NCBI RefSeq assembly: GCF_014650695.1
Contig: NZ_BMVL01000013.1
Span: forward strand, 96,720 to 160,719
Origin: Streptomyces avidinii
GTDB lineage: Bacteria > Actinomycetota > Actinomycetes > Streptomycetales > Streptomycetaceae
DNA: 64,000 nt
Direction: 5' to 3'
Every line of letters begins with the position of its first letter. The stretch's first letter is position 1. Position numbers and translations under genes: made by a program. This document shows, in pieces, positions 1 to 6,757 of the stretch. The notes under the pieces were generated by a model. That model had not been told where the DNA came from. It saw only the letters and a program-made list of their open reading frames with translations, and did no database searches.

Positions 1-792
1 GCGGAGTGCGCGCCGCGATGTCAGGAGGCTCCCTGCGGAGGCGAGTTGCGGATCGCCTCCGACATCCCGGTGGGCCTCGGCATGGGCAGCTCCACCAGCG
101 ATGTCATCGCCGTCGTACGCGCCGTCGCGGACTCCTACGGGGTGCGGCTGGCGCCCGGCACCGTCGCCCGGCTCGCGGTGAGCGCCGAACTGGCCTGCGA
201 CCCGCTGATGCTCGACGCCCGCCCGGTGCTCTTCGCCCAGCGCGAGGGGCGAGTGCTGGAGGTGCTCGGCCCCTGCCTGCCGCCCCTCGTCGTCGTGGGC
301 TGCGCCCTGGGCGGGGGTGCGCCCGTGGACACCCTCTCGCTGCCGGTCCCGGCGCACGGCGCGAGCGACGTACGCGCCTTCGAGCGGCTGCGCACCCTGC
401 TGCGGCGGGCCGTCGCCACGGGGGACGCGGCCCTGCTGGGCCGGGTCGCGAGCGCCAGCGCACGACGGGGCCAGCAGCTGTTGCGCCACCGGGAGTTCGA
501 CACGCTCACCGACATCGGCCGGCGGCTCGGGGCGGTGGGGGTCCAGATCGCACACAGCGGCGCGGTGGCCGGTCTGCTCCTCGACCCGGCGGCCAGGGGC
601 CTGCGCCACCGGGTCCGCAGCTGCGTACGCGCCCTGGAGAGCAACGGCATCCACGCGACCCGCACCTTCACGACCTTTCCGACGCCCCTTCAGACGACCA
701 GGGAGTTCCCGAGTGGACCAGCACATCGCGGAGGCCATCGGCCGACCGGACCTCATACGCCTCGACGACCGGCTCCTCTGCCTGCGCTTTGA
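1..792 (+). CDS. GHMP-family small-molecule kinase, 5' end outside window
   Basis: The frame is open from base 1, so the start codon lies upstream; 263 residues are visible. The glycine/serine-rich ATP-binding loop GLGMGSSTSD, preceded by IP, is the diagnostic GHMP motif 2, and the C-terminal part has the GHMP-like AHSGAVAGLLLDP segment. The overall look recalls PduX-type L-threonine kinases and related enzymes that phosphorylate a hydroxyl on a small metabolite using ATP. The substrate cannot be read from sequence. The gene overlaps the following PLP-enzyme gene by 80 bases, which implies co-translation and a shared pathway. A kinase next to a cysteine-synthase-like enzyme suggests activation of a hydroxy amino acid followed by beta-elimination or replacement (inference). 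The last 25 or so residues are arginine/proline-rich and probably not functional. Confidence 0.75.
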   Translation, partial: AECAPRCQEAPCGGELRIASDIPVGLGMGSSTSDVIAVVRAVADSYGVRLAPGTVARLAVSAELACDPLMLDARPVLFAQREGRVLEVLGPCLPPLVVVGCALGGGAPVDTLSLPVPAHGASDVRAFERLRTLLRRAVATGDAALLGRVASASARRGQQLLRHREFDTLTDIGRRLGAVGVQIAHSGAVAGLLLDPAARGLRHRVRSCVRALESNGIHATRTFTTFPTPLQTTREFPSGPAHRGGHRPTGPHTPRRPAPLPAL

Positions 793-1720
793 GACCATGA
801 AGGTCGTCTCCGCCCTGGCCGCGGTCCGCCACCTGCTCGACACCGGGGCGGTGCGGCGCGGCGACACCCTGCTGGACAGCTCCAGCGGGATCTACGCGTA
901 CGCCCTCGCGCTGGCCTGCCACCGCCACGGCATGCGCTGTCACATCGTGGGCTCGACGACCGTCGACCACACGCTGTGCACCCAACTCGCCGTGCTCGGG
1001 GCGACCCTGGAGCGGATGGAACCCTCCACCGACCTGAAGCTGGACCAGAAGCGGCGGGTCGAGCGCATCCACGAGATCCTCGCCGAGCATCCCGAGTACC
1101 ACTGGATGCGGCAGTACCACGACGACATCCACTACCTGGGCTACCGCGCCGTGTCCGACCTGGTCCGGAAGTCGACGGGCGGGGACGGCCTCACCGTCGT
1201 CGGCGGGGTCGGGTCGGGCGCCTCCACCGGCGCCCTCGCCCGCTACCTGCGGGAGGACTCCCCCGACGTCGAACTGGTCGGTGTGCAGCCCTTCGGCAGC
1301 GTCACCTTCGGCGCCGAGCACGTCGCCGACCCCGAGATCATCATCGCCGGGATCGGCAGCTCCATCCCCTTCGGGAACGTCAGCCACGCGTCGTACGACA
1401 CGCTCCACTGGATCTCCTTCGACGCCGCCCTGGCCGGCAGCGTCGACCTGCTCCGACGGCACGCGGTGTTCGCCGGCCTGTCCACCGGGGCCGGCTACCT
1501 CGCGGCCCGCTGGGAACGGTCCCGGGCGCGGGAACGCACGGTCCTCTTCATCGCCGCCGACACCGGCCACCGCTACGTGGACACCGTGTACGCCCGCCAC
1601 CGCGAGGCGGTCGCCGTCGACTCCCTGTCCCCGCGCCCGGTCGCCGACCGTGCCGAACTCGCGCTCCCCTGGTCCCGGATGCGCTGGAACAGGGCCTCGG
1701 GCATCGAGCCTCGGGGGTGA
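713..1720 (+). CDS. PLP-dependent enzyme of the cysteine synthase/threonine synthase fold
   Basis: A 335-residue protein if translation begins at GTG 713; that start leaves a normal N-terminus and overlaps the upstream kinase. Family landmarks are visible: a lysine in ETMKVVSALA where fold-type II enzymes carry the PLP lysine, a serine-rich loop (LDSSSGIYA) where the substrate carboxylate binds, and a glycine-rich phosphate-binding loop (GVGSGASTGALARYL). The family performs beta-elimination or beta-replacement on O-activated serine, threonine or cysteine derivatives. Coupled to the upstream GHMP kinase, it may use a phosphorylated amino acid, as proposed for diaminobutyrate or diaminopropionate supply in some natural-product pathways. 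That link is inference. It could instead be a stand-alone lyase. Confidence 0.8.
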   Translation: MDQHIAEAIGRPDLIRLDDRLLCLRFETMKVVSALAAVRHLLDTGAVRRGDTLLDSSSGIYAYALALACHRHGMRCHIVGSTTVDHTLCTQLAVLGATLERMEPSTDLKLDQKRRVERIHEILAEHPEYHWMRQYHDDIHYLGYRAVSDLVRKSTGGDGLTVVGGVGSGASTGALARYLREDSPDVELVGVQPFGSVTFGAEHVADPEIIIAGIGSSIPFGNVSHASYDTLHWISFDAALAGSVDLLRRHAVFAGLSTGAGYLAARWERSRARERTVLFIAADTGHRYVDTVYARHREAVAVDSLSPRPVADRAELALPWSRMRWNRASGIEPRG

Positions 1721-1772
1721 CCTTGGCTGATATACGGGTTCGGTCGCGGCCGGGACACGATCCCCCGTAGGC

Positions 1773-1859
1773 ATGAACACCTGGGGAGTCACGTACGCCC
1801 GTAGTACGAGCCCGGCATTCTGCAGCTTGTCGACCGCCGAGCCGGGGATCGCGATGTGA
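1773..1859 (+). CDS. Possible 28-residue micro-ORF whose stop overlaps the next start
   Basis: ATG 1773 opens a 28-codon frame ending at TGA 1857-1859. That stop overlaps the GTG 1856 candidate start of the cis-prenyltransferase gene in a GTGA arrangement typical of translational coupling. The peptide is rich in Ser and Thr with a single Cys and ends GIAM. No strong ribosome binding site precedes it (only a TAGG at 1768-1771). It may be a leader peptide, a small functional peptide, or a chance ORF. I do not recognise it. Confidence 0.25.
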   Translation: MNTWGVTYARSTSPAFCSLSTAEPGIAM

Positions 1860-2680
1860 CAACGAGAGGGATGGCCGTGAAGGTTGAGCAGGCGCACGGC
1901 GGTTCGTCCTCGTCACCGGTCCCGTTCGGCCCCCGCCGCCCGGCGGGCGAGGGCCGCGACGGACGCGTGCCGCGGCATGTCGCCTGCGTGATGGACGGCA
2001 ACGGCCGATGGGCGGCGCAGAGGTCGCTGCCACGCACGTCCGGTCACACCGCGGCCGAAGCGACGGTGATCGACGTCATCGAAGCGGCCCGGGCGGCCGG
2101 GGTGGAGTGGCTGAGCCTGTACGCCTTCTCCACCGAGAACTGGAGCCGCCCGAGCGGCGAGGTGGATTTCCTGATGCACCTGGTGCGCCGTGTGGTACGC
2201 AAGCACGCTCCGCTCCTGCATGCGCGCGGGATCCGCTGCAGGTTCCTGGGCGTTTCGGATGCCAGGATTCCGGCTCCGCTGGCCCAGGACTTCGCCGATC
2301 TGATGACGCTGACCGGTGCCAACCGCGGCATGACCCTGACGGTGGCGTTCGATCACGGCGGGCGCAGCGACATCGTCGAGGCGGCGCGCTCACTCATCCG
2401 CGCCGGGGTACCGGCCGAGGCCCTGGACGAGCAGGTCTTCGCCGCTCATCTCCCCTTCCCGGACACACCCGATGTCGACCTCGTCATCCGCACGTCCGGC
2501 GAGCAGCGCATCTCCAACTTCATGCTCTGGCAGGTCGCCTACGCGGAGTGGATGTTCCCGCCGGTGCTGTGGCCCGATTTCCGCGCGACGCACTTCGCCG
2601 AATGCGTACACACCTACCAGCAGCGCGACCGCCGTTTCGGCGGCGTCGCACCGCACGCGAACGGAGACCTTCGACCGTGA
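1856..2680 (+). CDS. cis-prenyltransferase (undecaprenyl diphosphate synthase family paralogue)
   Basis: Polyprenyl diphosphate synthase of the UppS fold, which condenses isopentenyl diphosphate in cis onto an allylic primer. Signature blocks are intact: HVACVMDGNGRWA (catalytic Asp and phosphate loop), LYAFSTENWSRP, and the C-terminal IRTSGEQRISNF...LLW/WPDF-like block. One motif is unusual: the usual YGGR-(W/R)-(D/E)-I block reads FDHGGRSDI, with His replacing Tyr and Ser in the next variable position, so the product may not be ordinary undecaprenyl diphosphate. Starts are ambiguous. GTG 1856 has GGGGA eight bases upstream and overlaps the preceding micro-ORF. ATG 1871 and GTG 1877 are alternatives, the latter with GAGAGGG six bases upstream. 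The stop overlaps the start of the next gene (GTGA at 2677-2680), so the two are translated together. I read it as an accessory paralogue rather than the housekeeping enzyme (inference). Confidence 0.85.
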   Translation: MTTRGMAVKVEQAHGGSSSSPVPFGPRRPAGEGRDGRVPRHVACVMDGNGRWAAQRSLPRTSGHTAAEATVIDVIEAARAAGVEWLSLYAFSTENWSRPSGEVDFLMHLVRRVVRKHAPLLHARGIRCRFLGVSDARIPAPLAQDFADLMTLTGANRGMTLTVAFDHGGRSDIVEAARSLIRAGVPAEALDEQVFAAHLPFPDTPDVDLVIRTSGEQRISNFMLWQVAYAEWMFPPVLWPDFRATHFAECVHTYQQRDRRFGGVAPHANGDLRP

Positions 2681-4140
2681 CCTCCTTCAACCCCGGCGCA
2701 CCGGGCGATGCTCACCACGACGGGGCCTCGGTGTTCGGGCCGGAGTCCGAGTTCCACCGGTTCGCGAACGACCCTCGCTGGGCACTGGCCCTCATCCGGG
2801 CGACGGTACTGGAGGCCGCTCACCCGCAGGTCGGCGCGGCACTGATCGACAACTCCACCTTCGTGACGCACCCGTGGCGACGGCTGCGGAACACCTTCCT
2901 GAGCCTGCAGCGCATGTTCGGCGCCGATGACCAGGTGCGGGAACGGGAAGCGGCGCGCTTGAACCGGCTCCATGCCCGGATCAACGGCGCCGACGCACAC
3001 GAGCAGCCCTACGACGCGATGGATCCCGGGGTCCGGGCCTGGGTGGTGGCGACCTTGTTCGAAAGCGTCGTCACCATGTGCCGGCTCAGCGGCCAGCCCC
3101 TGGAACAGGCCACCATGGAGCGTCTGTACGCCGAGCACCAGGCCTTCCTGGCGCTGTTGGGAGACCGGTCCGGCCACCTGCCGCCGACCCTGCGGGAGTT
3201 CTGGCCCTACTTCGACCGGATGGTCGCGGAGGAGCTGGAGAACACCGAGGCGCTGCGCATCATCCTCTACAAGCTCTTCGACCACCTTCCCGCGCCCGCG
3301 GTACTGGGTGATCTGCCCACCCTCTGGGCAGCCGGCCGGACCCTCGCCGGCCCCGTCATCGGCGCCATCACCGTGGCCTCCCTCCCGGAGCCCTTGCGGC
3401 GCCGGGCCGGGCTGCCCGACATCCCCGGCGCCCGGACGCTGACGCAGAGTGCGTACCTGGCCATGGGCCTGGCACGCTTCCTGCCCGCCGGCTGGGTCCA
3501 GACGGATGAGCTGGTCGACCTGCTCTCCCTCACTCCCGACAGCGATGACCCCCGTGCGAGAACGCTCACCGCGGTCCGCGACGGCATCAAGCGGGCCGGC
3601 GCCCTGCTCAGGCTGATCACACCGCTTCCCCCGGAACCCGGCCCCGCCCCGTCGGCCGGGCCCGCGCGCAGCGCCGAGGAGTTCTTCCACGACGTGCTCG
3701 ACCAGACCGGCGACGGCTACCTGGACTGGCCCGACCTCGCCGCAATGGCCCGGGAGCTGTCGGGCCGCCTCGACCTGGACGAGCCCAAGGAGACCCGGCT
3801 CTACAACGCCTTCGCCGACTGGTGGCGGGAGCTGCAGGCATCACTCGACGCCGACGGGGACGGCCGCATCAGCAAGGCCGAGTACGCAGCGGCCGTGCCC
3901 TCCCTCGCCGGGCCCGCACTGATCAAGGTCGCCGAGGTGCTCTTCGACGCCGCCGACTCCGACGGCAACCAGTCCATCGACGAACAGGAGTACCGAGCGC
4001 TGTTCCGCACCGGGTTCCGGCGCTCCATGACCGACACCGGAGCCACGTACTCCCGCAGCGCTTTCGTCAAGGACTTCGTGTCCTTCATGTCGGGCCGTCA
4101 GCGTTCCAGCGCCTACGACCCCCTGCTGGCGGAAGCCTGA
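2677..4140 (+). CDS. DUF2236 (MpaB/latex-clearing-protein-like) oxygenase fused to C-terminal EF-hands
   Basis: A 487-residue two-part protein. Residues about 30-310 match the DUF2236 family, which includes the haem b rubber oxygenase Lcp and the fungal prenyl-chain-cleaving MpaB. Visible landmarks are the HP-x-V-like segment after RATVLEAAHPQVG, RLRNTF, the RLHARINGAD histidine region and DPGVRAWVVATLFES. After a Pro/Ala-rich linker (about 315-330), the C-terminal domain carries three EF-hand-like loops. They begin at D342 (DQTGDGYLDWPD), D391 (DADGDGRISKAE, a perfect calcium loop) and D427 (DSDGNQSIDEQE). It overlaps the cis-prenyltransferase gene by four bases. Since both characterised relatives of the N-terminal domain cut isoprenoid chains, oxidation or cleavage of the coupled enzyme's prenyl product is plausible, perhaps calcium-tuned (inference). 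No signal peptide is obvious. Confidence 0.8.
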   Translation: MTSFNPGAPGDAHHDGASVFGPESEFHRFANDPRWALALIRATVLEAAHPQVGAALIDNSTFVTHPWRRLRNTFLSLQRMFGADDQVREREAARLNRLHARINGADAHEQPYDAMDPGVRAWVVATLFESVVTMCRLSGQPLEQATMERLYAEHQAFLALLGDRSGHLPPTLREFWPYFDRMVAEELENTEALRIILYKLFDHLPAPAVLGDLPTLWAAGRTLAGPVIGAITVASLPEPLRRRAGLPDIPGARTLTQSAYLAMGLARFLPAGWVQTDELVDLLSLTPDSDDPRARTLTAVRDGIKRAGALLRLITPLPPEPGPAPSAGPARSAEEFFHDVLDQTGDGYLDWPDLAAMARELSGRLDLDEPKETRLYNAFADWWRELQASLDADGDGRISKAEYAAAVPSLAGPALIKVAEVLFDAADSDGNQSIDEQEYRALFRTGFRRSMTDTGATYSRSAFVKDFVSFMSGRQRSSAYDPLLAEA

Positions 4141-4183
4141 GGAACCCACAGACGGCGCCACCATGGGCGGCGGCGGGTACCCC

Positions 4184-4834
4184 TCAGGCGTGGTTGACCG
4201 GGAGGACGTCCGGGGAGAGGGCGCCCGCCCGGGCCGCGGCCGAGGTCATGCGCCTGCGGTGGTGGCGGCGGCAGAGGACCTCGTAGCCGATCTCCTCCGC
4301 CGGGCGGTTCACGTCGCCGACGACGACCTGGGCGCCCTCGACCACCATCTCCCCGCCCACCGTACGGGCGTTGTGCGTGGCCCGGGCGCCGCACCAGCAC
4401 AGGGCCTCGACCTGGAGCTGCTCGAGCCGGTCCGCCAGCTCGATCAGGCGCTGCGAGCCCGGGAAGAGCTTCGTGCGGAAGTCCGTGGTGATCCCGAAGG
4501 CGAAGACGTCCAGCCCGAGGTCGTCCACGATCCGGGCCAGCTGGTCGATCTGCTCCGGGGCGAGGAACTGCGCCTCGTCCACGATCACGTAGTCCGCCCG
4601 GCCGCCCTTGGACAGCTGCGCGACCAGGTAGCCGTACAGGTCCATGTCCTCCGGCGCCTCGACCGCCTCCGTCACCAGGCCGAGGCGTGAGGACAGCTTG
4701 CCCTCGCCCGCCCGGTCGTCACGGGTGAAGATCACGCCCTGGAGTCCCCGCGCGTCACGGTTGTGCGCGATCTGGAGCGCCAGGGTGCTCTTTCCGCAGT
4801 CCATCGTTCCGGAGAAGAACACCAGCTCGGGCAT
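4184..4834 (-). CDS. tdk: Thymidine kinase
   Basis: A 216-residue type II thymidine kinase that phosphorylates thymidine with ATP in the dNTP salvage pathway. The P-loop reads FFSGTMDCGKST, the Walker-B/lid region is VIVDEAQFL, and zinc-binding cysteines appear as CWCGA plus a distal CRRHH. The start is ATG 4834; the longer upstream frame lacks homology. It lies downstream of and co-oriented with the alkaline-phosphatase-like gene and DUF5998 (75-base gap), so probably the last gene of that unit. It converges with the oxygenase/EF-hand gene across only 43 bases, in which I see no strong terminator. Confidence 0.93.
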   Translation of the reverse strand: MPELVFFSGTMDCGKSTLALQIAHNRDARGLQGVIFTRDDRAGEGKLSSRLGLVTEAVEAPEDMDLYGYLVAQLSKGGRADYVIVDEAQFLAPEQIDQLARIVDDLGLDVFAFGITTDFRTKLFPGSQRLIELADRLEQLQVEALCWCGARATHNARTVGGEMVVEGAQVVVGDVNRPAEEIGYEVLCRRHHRRRMTSAAARAGALSPDVLPVNHA

Positions 4835-4908
4835 GGGAAGTACGGGACCTTTCGGGTCGTGGGCAGGTGGTGGGCGGTACAGGTCCGGGCGCGGTGGGCC
4901 GACGCGCG

Positions 4909-6111
4909 TCAGGTGCGGATTTCGAGCAGCGGGACGAGCTGCTCCGCCGCCGTCATGGAGCCGTGCATTCCGGCGAGGGCGGACTCGTTCGGCTCGTTGC
5001 GCGAGGCGGTGATCGCGGCATCGGACTGGGCGGCCGCCACCACGTCGCCGATGCGGCCGAGCACGCGCTCGTCGCACTCCCCCGGCACGCCGAACCAGCC
5101 CAGTTCCAGGGCCTCTTCGCGGCTCGCGACCCAGAACCGGTCGCCGAGCACCTCGCGCCACACGGTCAGTACGTCCGCCTGCGCACCCGGCACGGCGTAC
5201 ACGTGCCGGGCCCGGCCCTCGCCGCCCAGCAGGGCCACGCCCGCGCTCAGCTCCCAGTCCTCGTCGAAGTCGATCCGGGAGTCCTCGTCGAAGGGGACGT
5301 CGACCATGCCGTGGTCGGCGGTCACGTAGAGGGCGGTGCGCGGCGGGAGCTGCTCGGCGAGCCGCTGGACGAGCCGGTCCACGTACATCAGCTGGCCGCG
5401 CCAGGCGTCGGAGTCCACGCCGTGGCGGTGGCCGGCGCCGTCGAGCTCGCTGTAGTACGTGTAGACGAGCGAGCGGTCACCGGCCGCGAGGCGTTCGGCC
5501 GCCAGGTCCATCCGCTCCTCGCCGGTCATCCGGCCGAGGAAGGTGCCCCCACTGAGCGCGATCTTGGTGAGCGGGGTGGTCTGGAAGGCGGGCGAGGAGA
5601 CCTGGGCGGTCGCCACTCCGGCCTTGTCCGCCTGCTGGAAGACGGTGGGGTACGGCTGCCAGGGTTTCGGCGCGGTCCACGGGTACCAGCGCAGCTGGTT
5701 CATCAGTTCGCCGGTGGCCGGGTTGCGGACGGCGTAGCCGGGCAGGCCGTGGCGGGCCGGCGGCAGGCCCGTGCCCACGGAGGCCAGGGAGGTGGCGGTG
5801 GTCGCCGGGAAGCCCGCGGTGATCGGGCGGCCGGTGCCGCCGCGCGAGCTGCCGAGCAGGGAGGTGAGGTACGGGGCCTCGTCCGGGTGGGCCTTGATCT
5901 GCTCCCAGCCCATGCCATCGACCAGGAACACGCAGTTCCGGTCGGCCGGGGTGAGCTCGGGGATCGCGGCGGTGAAGCCGGGGACGCCCTGGCCCGCCAC
6001 GAGCGTGGGCAGCAGGTCGGCGAGCGACCCGGTGCCGTACTCCGGGACGGGGGCGCCGGCCAGGTCGAGCAGCTCCGGCTCGGGCCACTCCTGCGCCGCG
6101 GAGTACGCCAT
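4909..6111 (-). CDS. Alkaline phosphatase/nucleotide pyrophosphatase family hydrolase
   Basis: A 400-residue member of the type I phosphodiesterase/nucleotide pyrophosphatase (alkaline phosphatase fold) family. Metal ligands and the nucleophile are recognisable: the N-terminal Asp in VFLVDGMGWEQ, the threonine nucleophile in GFPATTATSLASVGTG, YYSELDGAGHRHG and the ADHGM block. The family hydrolyses phosphomono- or diesters with two metal ions. The substrate is unknown. No clear signal peptide is present, so it is probably cytoplasmic. The start codon shares one base with the DUF5998 stop (TGATG at 6109-6113), indicating translational coupling. Confidence 0.85.
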   Translation of the reverse strand: MAYSAAQEWPEPELLDLAGAPVPEYGTGSLADLLPTLVAGQGVPGFTAAIPELTPADRNCVFLVDGMGWEQIKAHPDEAPYLTSLLGSSRGGTGRPITAGFPATTATSLASVGTGLPPARHGLPGYAVRNPATGELMNQLRWYPWTAPKPWQPYPTVFQQADKAGVATAQVSSPAFQTTPLTKIALSGGTFLGRMTGEERMDLAAERLAAGDRSLVYTYYSELDGAGHRHGVDSDAWRGQLMYVDRLVQRLAEQLPPRTALYVTADHGMVDVPFDEDSRIDFDEDWELSAGVALLGGEGRARHVYAVPGAQADVLTVWREVLGDRFWVASREEALELGWFGVPGECDERVLGRIGDVVAAAQSDAAITASRNEPNESALAGMHGSMTAAEQLVPLLEIRT

Positions 6112-6707
6112 CAGCGGGCGGGGGTGGACGTGGCCGCGGTGGCCTCGGAGAGCGCCTGTGCGAAGACCAGGGTCTGGCGCACCGCCTCGGGGCCGTCGCC
6201 GGCCTCGCTGACGCGCAGGCTGAGGTCGTCGGCGGTGGAGTTGCCGGTGTAGCCGTGGTCGGAGTCGCAGTTCGGGTCGCCGCAGGCGGCCGGCTCCAGG
6301 TCGATGCGCGAGACCGCGCCCCAGCCGATGGTCAGGACGACCTCACGGGGCAGGGTGCCGGGAGTGTAGGACTCCGGGTTGGCGACGACGCGGCTGAGCA
6401 CCACGGAGGAGATGCTGGACAGCTTGACCGACTCGGTGGAGGTGGTCGCGTACGGGGAGGGGGACCCGGCGTCGGCGGCCTGCTCGTCGGTGTGGCTGAC
6501 GATGAAGCGGTTGCCGGTCAGCACCAGCACGGTGACGTGGCGCCGCACCTCGTTGGAGTCGAAGGTCGTCTCCTGGTGGACCAGGTACGACGAAATCGGC
6601 TCGCCGCCCACCGCGGCCTCCACGGCCTCGGCCACGAGGGCCGGGTAGTAGCCGCTGCGCTCGATCGCCGTGCGCAGCCCCTGGGTCGTCGTACCGGATT
6701 TCGCCAT
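6111..6707 (-). CDS. DUF5998 family protein
   Basis: A soluble protein of about 198 residues that I recognise as the actinobacterial DUF5998 family. The function is unknown. Distinctive features are a central beta-rich segment with SYLVHQETTFDSNEVRRHVTV-like strands and a cysteine-containing loop PAACGDPNCDSDHGYTG that could bind a metal. ATG 6707 is preferred over ATG 6716 because an AGGA lies eight bases upstream of 6707, whereas 6716 has AGG directly abutting it. It is the first gene of a three-gene minus-strand unit with the phosphatase-like hydrolase and tdk. Confidence 0.8.
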   Translation of the reverse strand: MAKSGTTTQGLRTAIERSGYYPALVAEAVEAAVGGEPISSYLVHQETTFDSNEVRRHVTVLVLTGNRFIVSHTDEQAADAGSPSPYATTSTESVKLSSISSVVLSRVVANPESYTPGTLPREVVLTIGWGAVSRIDLEPAACGDPNCDSDHGYTGNSTADDLSLRVSEAGDGPEAVRQTLVFAQALSEATAATSTPAR

Positions 6708-6757
6708 GAGGTCCATCCTAAGGCCCGTACGGGGCCCTCAGGCCGCGCCGTACCCGG

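Noticed and set aside
1..4140. Lanthipeptide or other known RiPP cluster
   Set aside because: No LanB, LanC, LanM, YcaO or radical SAM gene is visible; the small ORF alone is not enough.
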